A DNA stretch of 64,000 nt from Rhizobium sp. P38BS-XIX (GCF_012641435.1 NZ_JABAIJ010000003.1:1-64000); one strand, 5' to 3'; shown: positions 32,944-41,349, counted from the stretch's first letter. Made by a program: numbers and translations. The notes: generated from the letters alone by a model not told the origin.

Positions 32944-34294
32944 TTTGACCCAGGCGCTGGCGGAGCTTGTCTGCTCGACCAACTATGAAGCCTTTCCGCC
33001 TGAGACCATCCAAAAGGCGAAACTTCATATTCTCGATACGCTGGGTGCTGCTATTGCCGGTTCGGCTTCCCGCGAAACCGACGCCGTCGTCGCGATGCTC
33101 GATATCCAGGCCGGAACAGGATCTTCCCTGATCTGGGGCCGAGCGATTGCGTCGGATGCAAGAACGTCGGCTTTCGTCAACGGTGTTTCTGCCCATGCCT
33201 ACGAGCTCGATGACAGCGGTGGATGCGATCATTCCGGCGCCGTCGTCCTGCCTGCGGTGCTTGCTGCACTCGGCGACCGTAGCCAGCCGTTAAGTGGCCG
33301 TAACCTGTTGCGCAGCGTCCTGCTTGGCTATGAAGTCGGCCGGCGCGTGCTGGAAGCCGTCGGCGGATATGAGGAGCACAATGGTCTTGGCTGGCATTCG
33401 ACGGGGACGTGCGGCGCATTCGGCGCTGCCGCCGCCGTCGGCAGCATGGTGAAGCTCGACGTGAATGCCATGGCCTCCGCTCTCGGCTCGGCCTGCTCCT
33501 TTGCCGGCGGCACCTGGGCGTTCATCCACAATGGCAGCTCGACCAAGAAGCTCCATGCCGGCCGTGCCGCCGAAGGCGGCCTGATGGCCGCCTATCTCGC
33601 ACGCCATGGGTTCGAAGGCCCCGACAGCGCCTTCGAGGCGGAGCGCTGGGGCAGCTTTTTTGCGACCTTCGGCGGGGGCAAGGGCGATCCACAGGCGCTT
33701 TTGCGCGATTTCGGAGATTACTGGCGGCTCAATCGATGCTCGATCAAGCCGCACGCCACTTGCCGTGGCACGCATGCGGGCATCGATGCGCTTGATCTCA
33801 TGCTGCAGCAACATGGTCTCGAGCCCGCCGATATCGCAGGCATCGAGGTGGATATAAGCGGCTTCCAGTACGGCATGTGCGGTGGCAAAGTCATCGAGTC
33901 CCGCGCGCAGGCCCAGATGAGCCTGCCCTATGCTCTGGCGGCCCGGCTACATTACGGCAAGGTGTTTCTGGCCGAACTCGAGGAGTCCGCCTGGTCCGCC
34001 GCCGAGATCGGCCCCTTGATGGAGCGCATCACGGTGCGTATCGATCCCGCCATGAAGGACGAGGATGAACCGGCAATCACCATCGTGACTGCCGCGGGTG
34101 CGCGACATCGGCTCGTCGTCGAATTCCCGCTTGGAGGTCCGCAGAACCCGCTGAGCGATGAGCGACTGATCGGCAAATATTCCGCGCTTGCCGGCATGGT
34201 GCTGCCGGCTTCAAGGGTCGAAGTTCTCAGCGACTACGTTCTCGATCTCGAAAATCAGACCGACGCCCGCAGTCTGCTTGGGCTGCTTCAATAA
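32933..34294 (+). CDS. MmgE/PrpD-family protein, possible epimerase
   Basis: A 453-residue protein of the MmgE/PrpD family, recognised by KAKLHILDTLGAAIAGS, VNGVSAHAYELDD, GWHSTGTCGAFGAAAAVGS and the central KLHAGRAAEGGLMAAYLA block. The family includes 2-methylcitrate dehydratase, cis-aconitate decarboxylase and iminodisuccinate epimerase from Agrobacterium. No methylcitrate-cycle gene is adjacent. Instead an ArgH-type C-N lyase follows 48 bp later, the partner needed after iminodisuccinate epimerase. The GTG at 32933 has AGGA at a suitable distance; ATG 32918 is an alternative. I favour an epimerase role on an N-substituted aspartate, as an inference from context. Confidence 0.8.
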   Translation: MSDNLTQALAELVCSTNYEAFPPETIQKAKLHILDTLGAAIAGSASRETDAVVAMLDIQAGTGSSLIWGRAIASDARTSAFVNGVSAHAYELDDSGGCDHSGAVVLPAVLAALGDRSQPLSGRNLLRSVLLGYEVGRRVLEAVGGYEEHNGLGWHSTGTCGAFGAAAAVGSMVKLDVNAMASALGSACSFAGGTWAFIHNGSSTKKLHAGRAAEGGLMAAYLARHGFEGPDSAFEAERWGSFFATFGGGKGDPQALLRDFGDYWRLNRCSIKPHATCRGTHAGIDALDLMLQQHGLEPADIAGIEVDISGFQYGMCGGKVIESRAQAQMSLPYALAARLHYGKVFLAELEESAWSAAEIGPLMERITVRIDPAMKDEDEPAITIVTAAGARHRLVVEFPLGGPQNPLSDERLIGKYSALAGMVLPASRVEVLSDYVLDLENQTDARSLLGLLQ

Positions 34295-34342
34295 AGGTTG
34301 CGCCCGGAGGAGGGCGGCATTCGTTCAAAAGGGAAGACCGCG

Positions 34343-35731
34343 ATGAGAAATCAGAAAGAAGCCACTTGGTCGCCGCTATTCAAGGAGGCTGTCTCCAGGG
34401 ATTTCGAGAGCTTTCACGAGTGCCTTGACCAGGACAAGCGCATTGCTCTGCACGATGTCGCCGGATCGAAGGTCCACGCCGAGATGCTTGCCCGTGCCGG
34501 CATTCTGACGGCTGACGAAAACGGTAAAATCCAGTCTGGTCTCGACCAGGTGGTCGAAGAGATGCGCTCGGGTGCCTTCGAATGGAAGACCGAACTCGAA
34601 GACGTCCATACCAATGTCGAGGATCGGCTGATCGCGCTGATCGGCGATGCCGGCAAGAAGCTGCATACCGCAAGATCGCGCAACGATCAGGTGGCGACGG
34701 ACATTCGTCTGTATGCGCGCGAGCAACTGGATCTTCTCGCCGACGATCTGAAAACTCTGATCGGCGCTTTTGTGGATCTGGCTGAAAAGCACGCCGATGC
34801 GATCATGCCCGGCTTCACGCATCTGCAGGTGGCGCAACCCGTGACCTTCGGCCATCATCTCATGGCTTATGTCGAAATGTTCCTGCGCGATCTCGATCGG
34901 GTCGGTGCGGCGCGCGAACGCCTCAACATTTCACCGCTGGGTGCCGCGGCGCTTGCGGGCACCGGTTATCCCATCGATCCTGAATACAGCGCGTCCAAGC
35001 TTGGCTTCTCTACGTCCTTTGCCAACTCGCTCGACGCCGTTTCCGATCGCGATTATGTCGTCGATGTCTGCAGTGCAGGCTCGATCATCATGGGGCACCT
35101 GTCGCGGTTTAGCGAAGAAGTTATTCTCTGGTGCACGCCGATGTTCGATTTCATCGAGGTCGGCGACCAATTTTGCACCGGTTCCTCGATCATGCCGCAG
35201 AAGCGCAATCCGGATCTGGCCGAGCTGGTGCGCGGCAAGGCCGCCCGTGTCATGGGCAATCTCGCCTTCTCCGCAGCCTTGATGAAAAGCCAGCCGCTTG
35301 CCTTCAACAAGGATCAGCAGGAATCGAAGCCGCCACTGACCGACACGCTCGAAACCGTGCGCGCCGCCGTCAGCGTCACGGCGCAGATGATCCCGACGAT
35401 CACAGTCAAGCATGCGAGAATGCTTGCTGCCGCCAATCAGGGCTATTCGACGGCAACTGACCTTGCCGACTATCTCGTGCGTGCCGGCTTGCCCTTTCGT
35501 GACGCGCACCATGCCGTCGCAGCAATCGTCGGTGCGGCCCGCGACAAGGCGTTGTCGACGCTTTCGGAGCTTTCGCTCGCCGAGATGCAGTCTTTTGCGC
35601 CTGGTATCCGTGCGGATGTCTTTGAGGTGCTGACGGTGGAAGGTTCCGTTGCCAGCCGGGATCACAAGGGCGGCACAGCACCGCGAAGGGTTCGGCAAGC
35701 GATCGAGACGGTGCGTCGGGCGATCGCTTGA
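34343..35731 (+). CDS. Argininosuccinate lyase-like C-N lyase (catabolic paralogue)
   Basis: A 462-residue member of the fumarase/aspartase superfamily, closest to ArgH. The three conserved regions are present: HTARSRNDQVATD, MPGFTHLQVAQPVTFGH and the catalytic-serine loop TGSSIMPQKRNPD. However, the N-terminal GGRF block of biosynthetic ArgH reads SPLF here, and the Tyr of the later LxYxKDxQEDK block is Phe (LAFNKDQQESK). It therefore probably releases fumarate from a different N-substituted succinate, as iminodisuccinate or EDDS lyases do. GGGAAG precedes the ATG at 34343. It is the last enzyme gene of the operon, and a LysR gene follows 76 bp later. Confidence 0.85.
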   Translation: MRNQKEATWSPLFKEAVSRDFESFHECLDQDKRIALHDVAGSKVHAEMLARAGILTADENGKIQSGLDQVVEEMRSGAFEWKTELEDVHTNVEDRLIALIGDAGKKLHTARSRNDQVATDIRLYAREQLDLLADDLKTLIGAFVDLAEKHADAIMPGFTHLQVAQPVTFGHHLMAYVEMFLRDLDRVGAARERLNISPLGAAALAGTGYPIDPEYSASKLGFSTSFANSLDAVSDRDYVVDVCSAGSIIMGHLSRFSEEVILWCTPMFDFIEVGDQFCTGSSIMPQKRNPDLAELVRGKAARVMGNLAFSAALMKSQPLAFNKDQQESKPPLTDTLETVRAAVSVTAQMIPTITVKHARMLAAANQGYSTATDLADYLVRAGLPFRDAHHAVAAIVGAARDKALSTLSELSLAEMQSFAPGIRADVFEVLTVEGSVASRDHKGGTAPRRVRQAIETVRRAIA

Positions 35732-35807
35732 GTCCCGTTGGTTGCCATTCCATCCACATGCTTTAATGCTTGCCGTTCGAAACAGCAGCAAAGAAGCCGG
35801 GTAGGGA

Positions 35808-36719
35808 ATGGAGCCGAGGTTCGATCATAACAGATTGCCGCCGCTGCAGACGCTGCAGACCTTTTCCGTTGTCGCGGAAACGGGCAGCTTCACGGCGGCG
35901 GCGGCAGAACTCAATCTGAGCCAAAGCGCGATCAGCCGGCAGGTTCAGCAGCTCGAGCATTATTTCGGCTGCAGCCTGTTCGAACGCCACACCCGCAAGG
36001 TGGCGCTGACGGAACGCGGCATGGCGCTGATTCCGATTGTCGACAGCCTCCTTGCTTCTCTGAAGACCTCGTTTGAGGCAACGAAAACGACCGTCCGGAC
36101 TTTGACAATCCGTATGCCGCCGACCTTTGCGCGTAAATGGTTCCTGCCGCGCCTGCCGGATTTGCATAGCCATCATCCGGATCTCAACATCAATATCGAT
36201 ACGGCCTGGTTCCTGCGTCCGACGTTCTCGGTAGGCGATATCGACATGCTCATCACCTATGGCAACGGCCATTGGCCCGGCATGGATGTCTTGTTGCTGC
36301 TGGAAGAGCGGTTGACGCCGATGTGCTCTCCGCAATTTCTTCCCAAGCTCGGCGATCCGCCTGAAGTGAAGAACCTGCAAGACTGCGTGCTGCTGCACTC
36401 CAATCCGCGCCACAGCGACTGGACGCTATGGCTGCAGGCGGAAGGCGCCTATTCCTTTCAAGCCATTCGCCATCAGGTTTTCGATACTCAGGATTTTGCC
36501 ATGACTGCGGCGGCAAGCGGCTATGGTGTGACGATGGGCGATCTTGCCTTTTCGCGGCAGGACCTGGAGAGCGGCGAACTCGTCGCTCCCTTTGAGCGCA
36601 TCATCGACAGCGGCTACGGCTATTATGCACTATGGCCGGCGCGTGCCGAGGCGCGACAGAAAGTCAGCGCGTTTTCGGACTGGCTTGCACATGCCTGCGG
36701 GACGACACGACAGACCTGA
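35808..36719 (+). CDS. LysR-family regulator (GcvA-like)
   Basis: A 303-residue LTTR. The HTH lies in residues 10-70 (LQTFSVVAETGSFTAAAAEL, NLSQSAISRQVQQLE), and the effector domain begins with LTIRMPPTFARKWFLPRLPD, a sequence typical of the GcvA-like subgroup. GGGTAGGGA before the ATG at 35808 is a good ribosome site. It sits directly behind the importer/lyase operon on the same strand and is the obvious candidate to bind the inverted repeat at 28402-28428. Its ligand may be the imported compound or a pathway intermediate. Confidence 0.88.
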   Translation: MEPRFDHNRLPPLQTLQTFSVVAETGSFTAAAAELNLSQSAISRQVQQLEHYFGCSLFERHTRKVALTERGMALIPIVDSLLASLKTSFEATKTTVRTLTIRMPPTFARKWFLPRLPDLHSHHPDLNINIDTAWFLRPTFSVGDIDMLITYGNGHWPGMDVLLLLEERLTPMCSPQFLPKLGDPPEVKNLQDCVLLHSNPRHSDWTLWLQAEGAYSFQAIRHQVFDTQDFAMTAAASGYGVTMGDLAFSRQDLESGELVAPFERIIDSGYGYYALWPARAEARQKVSAFSDWLAHACGTTRQT

Positions 36720-36740
36720 ACAACGATTGACGCGTCTAGC

Positions 36741-38201
36741 CTATTCGTTTGTCGAAGTCCGTTTTGCGCTGGCAAGGCAAAGCAGAGGCGCCAGCGCGAA
36801 GATGCCGAACAACCAGCGCGCGGCCGCAGCCGTCCCCGCGATGCCACCCGGATCGATGAGGCCTGCGGCGTTCGCGACCATGCCGGCAAGTGCGGCTCCG
36901 ATCGCTGTTGCGAAGAGCTGGATCGTCGTGATGGAGGCACCGGCCAATTCCTGTTCGTCCGGTGGTGCCACCTTCAGGACACGTGTCAGAAGATGCGGCC
37001 AGGCAATGCCAACGCCAAGCCCGATGGCGACAAGCGCGAGGCAGATCGGCGCCAAAGCCCACCAGTTTCCGTCACTGTCTCTCGGCAAAAGAACACAAAG
37101 CCCAACCATTCCGATCAGCCCGAGAGCCGGTCCTATCATAATGGCGCGCTGAACGCCGCGATCCCTCGCACCCGAACTGGCGATGGAGCCGAGCGTCCAG
37201 CCTGCCGCCATCAAGGCGGCGAGATAGCCCGCAACGAGCGGCGATTGGCTGTGCAGGACCTGCAGGAAGAGGGGTACGAAAACCTCGCCGCTGGTTACCG
37301 TCAGCACCAATAGCGACATGGTGATATAAAGCGCTGCGATGGTCGAGGCCGGACGGATGGCATCTGACGGTAGCAGTTTGTTTCGCGAGCGCCCCTCTGC
37401 GGTGATCAACAACCCAGCCAAAACGAGCGCGACGACGATGCCGGCGATGTTTCGCGTGAGATCCACGGATGCACTTCCGGCCGAGATCGCAAGAACGGCC
37501 GCGGTGAGCAAACTAAGCTGTGTCAGAGGCACGGAAGAGTGCTGTGGCGGCCCCTTGTCCCGTCCAGGCAAAACGAACACGGCCAGCAAGGCGAACAACA
37601 CGGTAATCGGTGCGACGGACCAGAACGCGACACGCCAGACTCCCAATTCTGCGAAGACGCCACCGACCGCCGGTCCGATCAGTGTCGCGACGCCCCACAT
37701 GCCCGAAACCAGCGCCATGGCACGCGGCCAGAGCGCTTCGTCAAACACCACGCGGATCATCGCATAGGCCAGTGCAAAGAGAAATCCGCCGCCCAATCCC
37801 TGAACGGATCGTCCGATGAGCATGACAGGCATGGTGGGAGCAAGCGCGCAGAGGATGGAACCAGCAGCGAACGTCGTCGCGGCGATCACATAGGCTGCTC
37901 GCGGTCCGCATAATTGCAGCAATTTTGCCGAAAGAGCGGATCCCAGGATGGATGCGACCACGAAAATCGTGGTGTTCCAGGCGTAGAGACCCAGCCCGCC
38001 GATATCCTGCACCACGGAGGGCAATATGGTGGTTGCAAGATAAACGTTGATTGCATGCAATGCCACACCGCCGGCAAGGGCGAGCGAACGCACACCATTG
38101 GCACCGGCCAGCAGCGCGCCCCAGCCTATGGTGGCGGCCTTGCCAGAAGATGCTCGCGGCAGAGGGCTCGGTTCGTCGGTTGGTTTTTTTGGGAAGTCCA
38201 T
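36741..38201 (-). CDS. MFS drug-efflux transporter
   Basis: A 486-residue protein with about 14 hydrophobic segments. LATTILPSVVQDIGG at the end of the first membrane segment and LIGRSVQGLGGGFLFALAYA are features of the drug:H+ antiporter group (DHA2-like), and VSGMWGVATLIGPAVGGVF is a motif C-like stretch. GGAG lies close upstream of the ATG at 38201. It is divergent from soxR, and a SoxR box sits in its promoter, so it is expected to export redox-active or quinone-like compounds when SoxR is oxidised. It converges with the LysR gene 21 bp away. Confidence 0.9.
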   Translation of the reverse strand: MDFPKKPTDEPSPLPRASSGKAATIGWGALLAGANGVRSLALAGGVALHAINVYLATTILPSVVQDIGGLGLYAWNTTIFVVASILGSALSAKLLQLCGPRAAYVIAATTFAAGSILCALAPTMPVMLIGRSVQGLGGGFLFALAYAMIRVVFDEALWPRAMALVSGMWGVATLIGPAVGGVFAELGVWRVAFWSVAPITVLFALLAVFVLPGRDKGPPQHSSVPLTQLSLLTAAVLAISAGSASVDLTRNIAGIVVALVLAGLLITAEGRSRNKLLPSDAIRPASTIAALYITMSLLVLTVTSGEVFVPLFLQVLHSQSPLVAGYLAALMAAGWTLGSIASSGARDRGVQRAIMIGPALGLIGMVGLCVLLPRDSDGNWWALAPICLALVAIGLGVGIAWPHLLTRVLKVAPPDEQELAGASITTIQLFATAIGAALAGMVANAAGLIDPGGIAGTAAAARWLFGIFALAPLLCLASAKRTSTNE

Positions 38202-38269
38202 GTCAGCTCCGCTTCTGGGACGTTGATCGCAAACGCGATGAAGGGGCTTGCACAAGCAAGCTGACATCT

Positions 38270-38300
38270 CTCATAAAACCTTATGTATAGATGAGGTCAA
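38270..38300 (-). promoter_or_regulatory. SoxR-controlled promoter with overlong spacer
   Basis: On the minus strand a -35 TTGACC (38295-38300) and a -10 TATGAG (38270-38275) are separated by 19 bp, the overlong spacing used by MerR-family activators. Across the spacer lies the 18-bp imperfect palindrome CCTTATGTATAGATGAGG (38279-38296), which matches the E. coli SoxR box at 12 of 18 positions as I recall it. The promoter reads into the MFS gene. Confidence 0.75.
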
Positions 38301-38312
38301 GGGTTATTTGCC

Positions 38313-38777
38313 ATGCCGATAGACACACGGATACCGCTTTCCGTTGGCGAAGTTGCGCGCCGCAGCGGTGTGACGATAGCAACCGTTCATTTCTACGAGG
38401 CCAAGGGGCTCATTCTGGGATGGCGCAGCGATGGCAATCAGCGCCGCTATGCGCGCGACGTTCTCCGCCGGGTCGCCGTCATCAAGATCGCGCAGCGCGC
38501 GGGGATTTCTCTGGCGATCATCAAGGAGGGATTGGACAAACTTCCGGCTGATCGAACGCTGACTGCGAATGATTGGAAGCAGCTTTCCACGAGTTGGCGC
38601 GATATGCTGAACGAGCGTATTCGCAGCCTTGCGCAGCTGCGAGACGAGTTGGATGGCTGTATCGGCTGCGGTTGTCTGTCCATGGACGATTGCCCGCTCC
38701 GCAATCCGGGGGACAGGTTGAGCGGGCTGGGAAGCGGCGCGGTCCTGCTTGAGAGAGCGCCGGTTCCAAAGGAGTGA
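38313..38777 (+). CDS. soxR: SoxR redox-sensing transcriptional activator
   Basis: A 154-residue MerR-family protein. The N-terminal winged HTH (about residues 9-75, [20 protein letters not shown], then the R-R-Y wing) is followed by a dimerisation helix and the diagnostic [2Fe-2S] motif [12 protein letters not shown], with four cysteines spaced C-x2-C-x-C-x5-C. Oxidation of the cluster by redox-cycling compounds activates transcription. In most non-enteric bacteria SoxR controls exporters and oxidoreductases rather than SoxS; here the divergent MFS gene is the evident target. The ribosome site is weak. Confidence 0.95.
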   Translation: MPIDTRIPLSVGEVARRSGVTIATVHFYEAKGLILGWRSDGNQRRYARDVLRRVAVIKIAQRAGISLAIIKEGLDKLPADRTLTANDWKQLSTSWRDMLNERIRSLAQLRDELDGCIGCGCLSMDDCPLRNPGDRLSGLGSGAVLLERAPVPKE

Positions 38778-38807
38778 ATTGCATAAGGACGCAGAGATCG
38801 TGCGGCG

Positions 38808-39728
38808 CTAGTCCACGACTTCCGACGCGATCGGAGCGGCAGTCCGCAACGGTCGGCGGAAAATTCCGACGCAAGCGACCCCTATCAGCGCTAGCCCACC
38901 ACCGATGACATGGTAGAGATGCACAGGCTCGCCGAGCATGATGATGGCGCCGAGCGCGGTAAAGACCGGCAGCAGGTTCATGAAGGCGGCGCAGCGGCTT
39001 GGTCCGAGAATTTGCACGCCGCGAATCCACAGGAATGGCAGAACGACAGAGGCGAAGCCACCCGCATAGGCGATGAGCGGCAGAGTTTCGGCGTTAAGAG
39101 ATCGCATGGGTGCAGGTGTTGCGAGGAATGCCGGAAACATGATCGTTAGGGCACAAAGCGCCTGCATGTAGGTCGATTGCCAGCCGGCGATGGGAAGGTT
39201 CCATCTCTTCAGCAACACGCCATAGAGCGCATACACCATGGCGGCTATCAGCATCAGCGGATCGCCGAGATGAATGCCGTTCTGAACAAGCGTGGCAGGG
39301 TTGCCACTGCTGACCAGATAGATCAGCCCGACAAGTGAGAGGATGCCACCACCGACCATTCCGACCGTCGGCGTCTCCTTCAGGACCGCGGCGCTGAGGG
39401 CCACGGTCAGCAAGGGCGTCAACGCTGTGAAAACCGCCATGTTCGTGGCCGTTGTAGACTCCGCCGCCAAATAGGAAAGGCTCTGAAACAGGCACATTGC
39501 CAGGAAGCCCAGAATGGCGAACTGGCCAAGATGCGGCCAGATGGCCGCCCGGTTTTTCCACGCGGGTATGCCGACGAAGCCGCTCATCAGAAGAACGGCA
39601 AACAGCAGCCGATAAAAGGTGATGGCTTCCGGTCCGATCGTATGCGCGGACATTCTGGACACGATGACGTTGCCTGACCAGAGCAGGATGGCGATGAGAG
39701 GATAAAGGAATGCGAGTTTGCTTTTCAT
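38808..39728 (-). CDS. EamA/DMT-family exporter
   Basis: A 306-residue protein with ten predicted membrane helices in two EamA repeats of about 140 residues. The first repeat begins LYPLIAILLWSGNVIVSR. The second ends LLPVFTALGAIIMLGEPVHL and YHVIGGGLALIGVACVGI, both typical of the drug/metabolite transporter superfamily. Such proteins usually export amino acids or other metabolites. The ATG at 39728 begins the family N-terminus; the open extension upstream crosses the divergent promoter and was rejected. The AraC gene opposite is the likely regulator. Confidence 0.9.
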   Translation of the reverse strand: MKSKLAFLYPLIAILLWSGNVIVSRMSAHTIGPEAITFYRLLFAVLLMSGFVGIPAWKNRAAIWPHLGQFAILGFLAMCLFQSLSYLAAESTTATNMAVFTALTPLLTVALSAAVLKETPTVGMVGGGILSLVGLIYLVSSGNPATLVQNGIHLGDPLMLIAAMVYALYGVLLKRWNLPIAGWQSTYMQALCALTIMFPAFLATPAPMRSLNAETLPLIAYAGGFASVVLPFLWIRGVQILGPSRCAAFMNLLPVFTALGAIIMLGEPVHLYHVIGGGLALIGVACVGIFRRPLRTAAPIASEVVD

Positions 39729-39732
39729 GATC

Positions 39733-39774
39733 GATAACCGTGAACTGTCGGAAAGGTCCACGGTTATCCTTTCC
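39733..39774. promoter_or_regulatory. Interleaved inverted repeats between the DMT exporter and AraC genes
   Basis: GATAACCGTG (39733-39742) pairs with CACGGTTATC (39759-39768), a perfect 10-bp inverted repeat with a 16-bp spacer. Interleaved with it, GGAAAGG (39750-39756) pairs with CCTTTCC (39768-39774). The two pairings are mutually exclusive as hairpins and could also be binding sites for the AraC protein. Confidence 0.55.
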
Positions 39775-39823
39775 GTTTTCGTCCGTATCGCTCTATGATG
39801 ACCATAATTGTAGAGATTGAGAC

Positions 39824-40597
39824 ATGAGCGGCGATCCCACGCGCAAACATTTGGATTTTCACGATACACATCGGGCGATGGCCGCCATGGATGTCAATTA
39901 TCCGGATGGAGCGTCGACCGGATGGCACTCCCACCCACGCGGTCAGCTTCTCTATGCGATCGAGGGCGTGATGGTCGTTCGCTCCGCAGAAGGATCATGG
40001 GTCGTCCCGCCGAGCCGGGCGCTGTGGCTCGCGGCTGGTCTGGAGCATGATGTTAAAATGTCGGGTGAAGTCAAAATCCGGACGGTCTTTATCGATGCGA
40101 CGGCCATCGGACATCTGCCGGAAAAGAGCTGTGTCATTGAAGTCTCACCCTTGCTGCGGGAGCTCATCGTCGCTGCGGTTCACGTTCCGCTCGATTATGC
40201 GGACAACAGCAGGGACGATCGCCTCATGCGATTGGTTGTCGACGAGGTTCGCGTTTCCGATATCTTGCCCGTGCATCTTCCAATGCCAACCGATAGTCGC
40301 ATCAAACGGATCTGCGAGGTAATCAGCGAGAACACGTCCGATACCTCGACCGTGGCGCAGTGGGCTGGCCGCCTCGGCGTGACCACCAAAACGATCCATC
40401 GACTGTTCGGCAGGGAGACGGGAATGAGCTTCGGGCGGTGGCGCGAGCAGGCAAGGTTGCTGTCCGCCCTTCGCCGCCTGGCCAATGGCGAGCGCGTCAT
40501 CGACATCGCATTCGATTGCGGTTATGCCAGCCAGAGCGCATTTACGGCGATGTTCCGGCGCCATTTCGGAAAGCCGCCGTCGGAATTCTATCGCTAG
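39824..40597 (+). CDS. AraC-family regulator with cupin sensor domain
   Basis: A 257-residue protein. The N-terminal cupin (AraC_binding-like) domain shows STGWHSHPRGQLLYAIEGVM and VPPSRALWLAAGLEHDV, typical of the YdeO/NimR-like group. The C-terminal HTH pair (about residues 165-255) contains WAGRLGVTTKTIHRLFGRET and RVIDIAFDCGYASQSAFTAMF. This subgroup often regulates an adjacent exporter; NimR with its MFS partner in E. coli is an example. Here the divergent EamA exporter is the partner. The ATG at 39824 follows GAGATTGAGAC. Confidence 0.9.
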   Translation: MSGDPTRKHLDFHDTHRAMAAMDVNYPDGASTGWHSHPRGQLLYAIEGVMVVRSAEGSWVVPPSRALWLAAGLEHDVKMSGEVKIRTVFIDATAIGHLPEKSCVIEVSPLLRELIVAAVHVPLDYADNSRDDRLMRLVVDEVRVSDILPVHLPMPTDSRIKRICEVISENTSDTSTVAQWAGRLGVTTKTIHRLFGRETGMSFGRWREQARLLSALRRLANGERVIDIAFDCGYASQSAFTAMFRRHFGKPPSEFYR

Positions 40598-40622
40598 AGC
40601 GATGATCCGATCTCGGTCGCTC
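40597..40622. terminator. Weak hairpin between convergent AraC and TetR genes
   Basis: GAGCGA (40597-40602) and TCGCTC (40617-40622) can pair around a 14-nt loop in the short gap between convergent genes. No T-run is seen, so it may be only a weak terminator. Confidence 0.3.
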
Positions 40623-41216
40623 TCAATCGCGTTTCAGCAGCAGCCCTTCAAGGAATATGCGGAATGTCTTGACCGCCCGCTTCGAGGTTGTTTCCGGATC
40701 ATCTGAATTGGCAATCCATTGGGCGGCGCTGATGCTGGCGGCAATGACGAGGCGGGCGGCTGCCTCCGGATCGATGTCGGCGATGGTGCCTTCTTCGCGC
40801 AGATTTTCAAGGCTTTGAGCAATAGCGGCAGTGCAACCGTTGGCGCTTGGCCAGGCGGATGGGTCGCCAAGTACGGCCGGACCATCGCGAAATACGATGC
40901 GCTGGATTTCCGGCTCGAGCGCCATCTGCACATAGCCGACATTCTCGTCGACGAATCCTTGCCAACGCGAGGGCGCGTTGGTGGAAATCGCGCACAGCCT
41001 TTCGGTCATCTCCGCGTCGATCTCGTTGATAACGGCTTGCAAAAGCCCCTTCTTGTCGCCGAAATGATGGTAAAGCGCACCGCGGGTGAGGCCCGCTTCC
41101 GCCGTGAAATCATCCATGGACGCTTCAGCGTAGCCAACGCTTCCGAAGGCCTGGCGCCCCGCAGACAGCAGTTTCGCCCGTGTCTCGGCAATCATTTCAC
41201 TCCGGGATTTGCGCAT
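40623..41216 (-). CDS. TetR-family repressor
   Basis: A 197-residue protein with an N-terminal TetR HTH (about residues 10-56: AETRAKLLSAGRQAFGSVGY, FTAEAGLTRGALYHHFGDK) and a helical ligand domain resembling the TetR_C_7/AcrR type. GGAGGG lies 3 nt before the ATG at 41216. It is divergent from an MFS gene, and three copies of a palindromic operator fill the space between them, so it probably represses both. Ligand unknown. Confidence 0.9.
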   Translation of the reverse strand: MRKSRSEMIAETRAKLLSAGRQAFGSVGYAEASMDDFTAEAGLTRGALYHHFGDKKGLLQAVINEIDAEMTERLCAISTNAPSRWQGFVDENVGYVQMALEPEIQRIVFRDGPAVLGDPSAWPSANGCTAAIAQSLENLREEGTIADIDPEAAARLVIAASISAAQWIANSDDPETTSKRAVKTFRIFLEGLLLKRD

Positions 41217-41247
41217 TATCCCTCCATCAAAGCTCAATTTGAATTTG

Positions 41248-41315
41248 CATACCTCGCGTATATTAGTTGACATACGTTACGTATGCAATTAAGTAATTTA
41301 TATACGCCGCGTATG
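41248..41315. promoter_or_regulatory. Three-copy TetR operator array
   Basis: Three related 15-bp palindromes occur: CATACCTCGCGTATA (41248-41262), CATACGTTACGTATG (41271-41285, perfect) and TATACGCCGCGTATG (41301-41315, 13-bp perfect core). Together they follow the pattern yATAC-N5-CGTATr or a close variant. They lie between the start codons of the TetR and MFS genes and should be the TetR binding sites. Confidence 0.75.
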
Positions 41316-41349
41316 TGTGTGCGACGTGGTAAGGTCAAGGAGCATGTCG

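Noticed and set aside
34343..35731. Calling this gene the biosynthetic argH
   Set aside because: The GGRF block and the substrate Tyr are changed, and the operon is catabolic.
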